DNA from: Bacillota bacterium
GTDB taxonomy: Bacteria > Bacillota > Clostridia > Christensenellales > CAG-138
Reading direction: 5' to 3'
DNA length: 25,106 nt
NCBI GenBank assembly: GCA_023395595.1
Contig: JAEWYO010000089.1
Location: forward strand, 1 to 25,106
In this document: one piece after another, positions 21,093 through 25,106 of the stretch
Layout of the letters: every line of letters starts with the position of its first letter
How positions within the stretch are numbered: position 1 is the first letter of the stretch
Position numbers and translations under genes: made by a program
The notes under the pieces: generated by a model
Database searches by the model: none
Told to the model about the DNA's origin: nothing
What the model saw: the letters and a program-made list of their open reading frames with translations, nothing else

Positions 21093-23135
21093 TCACATCA
21101 CAAACAAAGCAAAAACCGTCAGTAGCAGGAAGAGTCCTGAGCCAAGCGCTGCGGTTGCGCGCGATTTGGATTGTTTGGAAAAAAGCAGAACCACCATGCC
21201 GCCTATGCCGGCAGCAAAAATCCAAAGTCCAACGGTTGCTGCCATATACGCCCAAATAGGCAAATCAATGGTGTTTGGCAAAAACAGCAAACTTCGTACG
21301 GATGCATTCGGCATGGCAAACCCAAGCCGTTTTTGCATAAACACAAGATTCGGTAAAACAGCAGCCAGGGCTGCCAAGGCAGAGAAAATCCATCCCAACG
21401 CAATCTTGCTTCGTCGAACTTCTTTTCTTTTTCGCGATACTGCCAATAATTGCCCCATTTGTGTCCGCTGTTCCACCTCAAAAACCGCAGACAATCCAAG
21501 CGCAACTGTGATCGCCAAGCTCGCTGCATTGATTCCATGATCTTGCCTTGCTGCAGAACCCAGAATTTGCTGATAAACCTGTTGTTCAACAAAAGCAATA
21601 TCCGGTTGTTCCGTTCGCTTCGCTTTGACTAACTCATGTTGATCTTTTGTCTTGAAAAAGGCATCTTCATAAGCAAGCTGGTTGGTCAGGGGTTTTGCCA
21701 GAAGATTGTATAGCGCTTCATCGATCGCTTGATCCCGCAATTGCTGATCCAAACGCGAAAGCTGCGTGTGGACTCCATCCAATTTTGCTTGTTCTTCCTC
21801 TAAAAACGCTTCTCTCGCCGCATCCGTCTTTCCTTGCAACTGCTGCGCATAATCATGCATGTAAATATCCATATAGTATGGTTTTGTTTCGCAAAGCCAG
21901 ATCTGCAACCCGAATAGCAAGATCAAAACAAGTCCCGCGCCTTGACGGACAAATAGCTTATAGCCCTCATGTAAAAACAATTTGGTGTGACGCGGAACGT
22001 CATAAGCCCGAAGCACGGTTGCTTTTTCTAACGGCACATTCTCCTCGCGAACAAATCTTGTGTAAGACAGTATGATTGCAAGCGTGAATGGCAGAGTTAG
22101 CCCAACGGCAGCCACCCAAAGCGCATCCAGCGGATAGCCGAAGAAATTCAAACCATAGTATCCGGAAAAATACCAGGCAGCATCGCCTGCCCAGATTAAA
22201 TTCGTGATTTTCAACCATGGCTCTGCACTCTGTAAGCAAAGCAACGCAATGCCGAACAGGCCAATTGCAGCCACGCAAACAGAAATGCTGTTTTGCAAGT
22301 AGATACAACAGAAAAAGCAAATCGCGCCCACTGTGATGAGCCATAAAAGCTTATATAAAGTGAACAAAAGAAGATATTGCCCTACGCTGATTGCAAAACG
22401 GCAGGTGCTGAACCCATATAGGGATTGAACCGGTCTTTGGAGCGCTCCCAGGCCGAAGCGCACTTGCGCGATGCAAAGGTTCGTTCCAAAAGCCAACACA
22501 AGAGCGGCACAAAGCAAAACCAGAACCGCACCGAACTTCGCCGCAAGCAACCTTCCTCTCCCATATTTCAGGGGTTTGAGCAATGTCCAGGCACCCTCTT
22601 CTTTGGGTAATGTCACGATACCCAACGGAATCGCAAGGGCAAAGAAAGTCAAAATCGCATCCGTTATTCGGTTTTGTGTTGCTAGTTCAATGCCCAGGGA
22701 AGATTCTATTGTTGGTGTGATTCTCTTTGCGGCCAGTGGCGAATATATCTTTGCCACCATTTGCAAACTACGATCATCAAATGTTCCCGGTGTTGTGAAA
22801 ATACCGGAGGAAAGCTTGAACTCCGCTTCTGCAATCCGATCCGCCAAATTGCTTTGATAGTTCACGGCTTCAGAGACTCGATCCAGCAGCACACTATATC
22901 GTTGACTGTCCGCAAGCCTTGCTGACTGCATCTGATTTTCGATCCACGCCAGCTTTTCATCGTCCCTAGAAGGCAGTTGCGTATAAGAATCGTTGATCTG
23001 GTCCAATGTGTTCCCAAAATCATCCGTCCTATTGGAAGCGCGCAGCAGCAGCAATCCATTGAGCACCAGCAAGAACAAGGCAAGAAGCAAAAGCCCCTTG
23101 CGTTGAAAAAAGTTTCTTATCTCAAAACATATCAT
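21093..23135 (-). CDS. ABC-2 type transporter permease with two membrane halves
   Basis: A 680-residue membrane protein. It starts FEIRNFFQRKGLLLLALFLLVLNGLLLL (helix at about 12-32), followed by an extracytoplasmic region of roughly 120 residues, then a helix bundle (about 163-360). A second half repeats this plan: a cytoplasmic segment HEGYKLFVRQGAGLVLILLFGLQIW (helix at about 395-415), a charged, coiled-coil-like outer region (about 425-545) and a second bundle (about 550-680). It therefore looks like two ABC-2 permease units joined in one chain. The start lies three bases after the stop of the ATPase gene, with AGGGCTTGA as a weak binding site. It probably exports a lipid, peptide or drug together with that ATPase; the substrate is unknown. 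Confidence 0.85.
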   Translation of the reverse strand: MICFEIRNFFQRKGLLLLALFLLVLNGLLLLRASNRTDDFGNTLDQINDSYTQLPSRDDEKLAWIENQMQSARLADSQRYSVLLDRVSEAVNYQSNLADRIAEAEFKLSSGIFTTPGTFDDRSLQMVAKIYSPLAAKRITPTIESSLGIELATQNRITDAILTFFALAIPLGIVTLPKEEGAWTLLKPLKYGRGRLLAAKFGAVLVLLCAALVLAFGTNLCIAQVRFGLGALQRPVQSLYGFSTCRFAISVGQYLLLFTLYKLLWLITVGAICFFCCIYLQNSISVCVAAIGLFGIALLCLQSAEPWLKITNLIWAGDAAWYFSGYYGLNFFGYPLDALWVAAVGLTLPFTLAIILSYTRFVREENVPLEKATVLRAYDVPRHTKLFLHEGYKLFVRQGAGLVLILLFGLQIWLCETKPYYMDIYMHDYAQQLQGKTDAAREAFLEEEQAKLDGVHTQLSRLDQQLRDQAIDEALYNLLAKPLTNQLAYEDAFFKTKDQHELVKAKRTEQPDIAFVEQQVYQQILGSAARQDHGINAASLAITVALGLSAVFEVEQRTQMGQLLAVSRKRKEVRRSKIALGWIFSALAALAAVLPNLVFMQKRLGFAMPNASVRSLLFLPNTIDLPIWAYMAATVGLWIFAAGIGGMVVLLFSKQSKSRATAALGSGLFLLLTVFALFVM

Positions 23136-23138
23136 CGG

Positions 23139-24014
23139 TCAAGCCCTGAACAGTCGTAAACAGGCATCGTCCAGCGTGGGACATTGTTCCGTCGCAGGGT
23201 AAGGCGGACAAGTGTCGGCTATGACGCGCAGCCGTACGGTTTGGTCATTTTGAATGACATTGCTCACCAGATAGCTGCCTAAGACACGGTCTACCTCGTT
23301 GACCGGCACTTCCAGCTCAAACACCTTGCCTTGCAAGGAATCAACGAGTTCCTTTCTGCTGGATTGTGCTAGAAGTTTGCCTTCATGCAAGACCAAAAAG
23401 CTATTTGCCAAGTATTCCACATCCGGCACAACGTGCGTGGAGATGATGATGATCTTGTCGCCCGCCAGTGTGCCAATCAAATTGCGAACTGCAATGCGCT
23501 GGTTAGGGTCAAGCCCAGCTGTCGGCTCATCCAGAATGAGCAGCTTTGGATTGCCGAGAATTGCTTGCGCCAAAAGAAGCCGCTGCTTCATCCCGCCTGA
23601 CATTGCACCAATGCGTTTATGGATCTGTTCGCTCAAGTCAACCTGCTCCACCGCCCACGGTATCTGCGCCCTTGCCTGCTTTGTGGTTAATCCCTTGAGC
23701 GCTGCGATGTAGTATAAAAAACGCTCCGCCGAGAAATCGGGATAAAGCGCTTGCTGCTGCGGCATATAGCCCAAAATGGAGAAGAAATCGTTGCCCATCG
23801 TTACGGTCTCTTTGCCATCGAGCAGAATGCGTCCTGCGCTCTGTCGCAGATTCCCTGCGATGTTGTTCATCAGTGTCGTTTTTCCCGCACCGTTTGGCCC
23901 GATTAGTCCGTATACACCTGTTTCGAGTGAGAAACTAACCCCGTCCAATGCTTTCTTTGTGCCGTAGCTTTTACACAGGCCTTCAACCTCAAGTCGCATA
24001 TTCTCCTCAATCAT
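23139..24014 (-). CDS. ABC transporter ATP-binding protein
   Basis: A 291-residue ATPase. Walker A is GPNGAGKTT (residues 39-47), the Q loop lies at MPQQQ (84-88), the signature is MSGGMKQR (138-145), Walker B is LLILDEPTAGLDP (158-170), and the switch His is in IIIISTHVVPDVEYL. The C-terminal 70 residues or so form an accessory domain, as in bacitracin- or lipid-type exporters. The ATG at 24014 overlaps the stop of the upstream gene (ATGA); a second ATG at 23999 has GAGGAG three bases upstream and may be the true start. It powers the permease encoded immediately downstream. Confidence 0.93.
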   Translation of the reverse strand: MIEENMRLEVEGLCKSYGTKKALDGVSFSLETGVYGLIGPNGAGKTTLMNNIAGNLRQSAGRILLDGKETVTMGNDFFSILGYMPQQQALYPDFSAERFLYYIAALKGLTTKQARAQIPWAVEQVDLSEQIHKRIGAMSGGMKQRLLLAQAILGNPKLLILDEPTAGLDPNQRIAVRNLIGTLAGDKIIIISTHVVPDVEYLANSFLVLHEGKLLAQSSRKELVDSLQGKVFELEVPVNEVDRVLGSYLVSNVIQNDQTVRLRVIADTCPPYPATEQCPTLDDACLRLFRA

Positions 24015-25106
24015 TTTCCCGCTTTCGACGCGATAGCCGGGTAGTCAAATGGCACTGCTCGATCAAATTTCTCGGCATAAAAGTCTTCTTTGCGAATCAA
24101 TACCTGCTGCCCGTCGCTGGTCAAGCCCTGCAGCCAATCCTTGCATTCACAATGTATGCTAAGCGGAACGCTCTCCGTGCCAGTGTTTTTCAACATCTCC
24201 ACTGACTTTCCGTTTGCCAGATCGGTATAGTTCCACCAGCACTTGCCATCCTCCATCACGATATAGAACAGCTTTCCGTCCATCCCGCCAAAGTATCCGA
24301 TATGGTCGCGCTCCAGCAGTACAGTGGTTGCACCTGTCGCCGCGCAATACATCATGATCGTATCCGGCTCTTTTTCATGAAGGAGATAGTAGAATACATT
24401 GCCCTTGTAGACGATCGTATGATCGGCAGGCGGACGAAACGAATCTGCACCCGCGGAAACGATCTCTTTACTCGCGCCCGTCACCAAGTCAATGGCAGTG
24501 TAGGAGTATGTCAAAACGGAATTGATCTGCTGATTCGCTGCTTTTTCTGCCTCCTCGAACGTTTTCCCGCTATTCAGCATCCCGTTGATTATCTCATTGT
24601 ATGAAGGCGTATTGGCCGGTGTCTCAACGGCATATAGAATTGCTTTGCCATCGGCAATGCCCAAAATGGAGAACGAAGACAGCTCCGGAACCAATCGCTT
24701 TGAAATGAGTACCTTTATCGCTCCCGACTCAGTGTCCAGAGCAATGACGGAAAAATAGGTGCGGCTTGAAGTCTCATCGGAGTCCGTTCCGTACGCGATT
24801 TCCTCCAACGCTATGACAGCGAACCCTCCGCCAAGGAACACGGACGCCGACAGCGCCGAACCATCGGGAGCATCTTTTTTCCAAAGTTCCTTCCAAGAAA
24901 GGTCGGCATTGGATCGCGATTTTAAAAGATACTGCGTTCCGGTCACGTTCGATTGCAGTGCGTAAAAACGATCTCGATACTGCGCGTAATTGGCGTTTTC
25001 ACCCAAGTACGCGGGACACAGGTCATCCTGGTGTTTGCAGCCTGCTTGGGAGCAGGCAATATAGGCTTTTTGCGTTGCGGCATCAACGTACACAATCTTC
25101 CCCGTA
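24011..25106 (-). CDS. Extracytoplasmic propeller-like protein, 5' end outside the window
   Basis: The frame is open to the window edge (its codons before GTG 25093 read T-G-K-I), so the N-terminus, probably a lipoprotein signal, is missing; about 365 residues are seen. Repeated strands such as GKAILYAVE, YSYTAIDLVTGASKEIV, GNVFYYLLHEKE and GKLFYIVMEDGK suggest a beta-propeller of the DUF5050/TolB-like kind. Near the visible start is a Cys/His cluster, ACSQAGCKHQDDLCPAYL, of the form C-x4-C-x-H-x4-C, a pattern I recall from many Clostridia lipoproteins beside ABC genes. The stop overlaps the ATPase start, so it belongs to the same operon and may act as a sensor or substrate-handling partner. 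The function is not known. Confidence 0.75.
   Translation of the reverse strand, partial: TGKIVYVDAATQKAYIACSQAGCKHQDDLCPAYLGENANYAQYRDRFYALQSNVTGTQYLLKSRSNADLSWKELWKKDAPDGSALSASVFLGGGFAVIALEEIAYGTDSDETSSRTYFSVIALDTESGAIKVLISKRLVPELSSFSILGIADGKAILYAVETPANTPSYNEIINGMLNSGKTFEEAEKAANQQINSVLTYSYTAIDLVTGASKEIVSAGADSFRPPADHTIVYKGNVFYYLLHEKEPDTIMMYCAATGATTVLLERDHIGYFGGMDGKLFYIVMEDGKCWWNYTDLANGKSVEMLKNTGTESVPLSIHCECKDWLQGLTSDGQQVLIRKEDFYAEKFDRAVPFDYPAIASKAGK

Overview
The window looks like a piece of a Clostridia-type (Bacillota) chromosome of moderate to slightly high G+C. The evidence is the gene content and signals: strong purine-rich ribosome binding sites, BlaI/M56 and OmpR-type signalling genes, many Cys-anchored lipoproteins, a sugar ABC operon with a LacI-type regulator, and ABC transporter/propeller-lipoprotein operons typical of gut Clostridia. 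This assignment is an inference from families; no rRNA, tRNA, phage, IS or CRISPR feature was seen.

Layout. (1) 1-5719, all minus strand: a two-component system (response regulator 5719-5057, sensor kinase 5053-3674), a 52-residue membrane protein overlapping the kinase end (3684-3526), a 497-residue lipoprotein (3405-1912), a YjjG-type HAD nucleotidase, a PpnP-type nucleoside phosphorylase with a terminator, and a DHFR-like reductase. (2) 6045-8886, plus strand and divergent from the response regulator: a BlaI-type repressor and an M56 (BlaR1-like) membrane protease whose C-terminal half is related to the neighbouring lipoprotein. (3) 9244-16366, plus strand: a carbohydrate locus with a LacI-type regulator, a solute-binding lipoprotein, two permeases and two GH30 glycosidases without signal peptides. 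(4) 19124-16482, minus strand: a large lipoprotein with an SLH-like N-terminal part and a GH5-like barrel that appears to lack its catalytic acids. (5) 19700-20953, plus strand: an SLC13/ArsB-type permease behind a long gene-free region holding a good promoter and an operator-like palindrome. (6) 25106-21093, minus strand: a secreted or lipid-anchored propeller-like protein (5' end outside the window), an ABC ATPase and a two-part ABC-2 permease, translationally coupled.

How the parts may work together. The most interesting area is 1912-8886. Two different envelope-signalling modules stand back to back. A 29-base box (25/29 identical) lies upstream of both the response regulator operon and the lipoprotein gene, so the two-component system probably controls itself and the lipoprotein. 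The same extracytoplasmic domain occurs as a free lipoprotein on one side and as the sensor half of the M56 protease on the other. The M56 gene also has an in-frame internal start with a ribosome binding site, just before a lipoprotein-like signal sequence. In the sugar locus, imported oligosaccharides (probably beta-glucosidic) would be cut in the cytoplasm by the two GH30 enzymes; LacI controls at least its own gene through two perfect 18-base palindromes, while the transporter operon carries a different pair of repeats.
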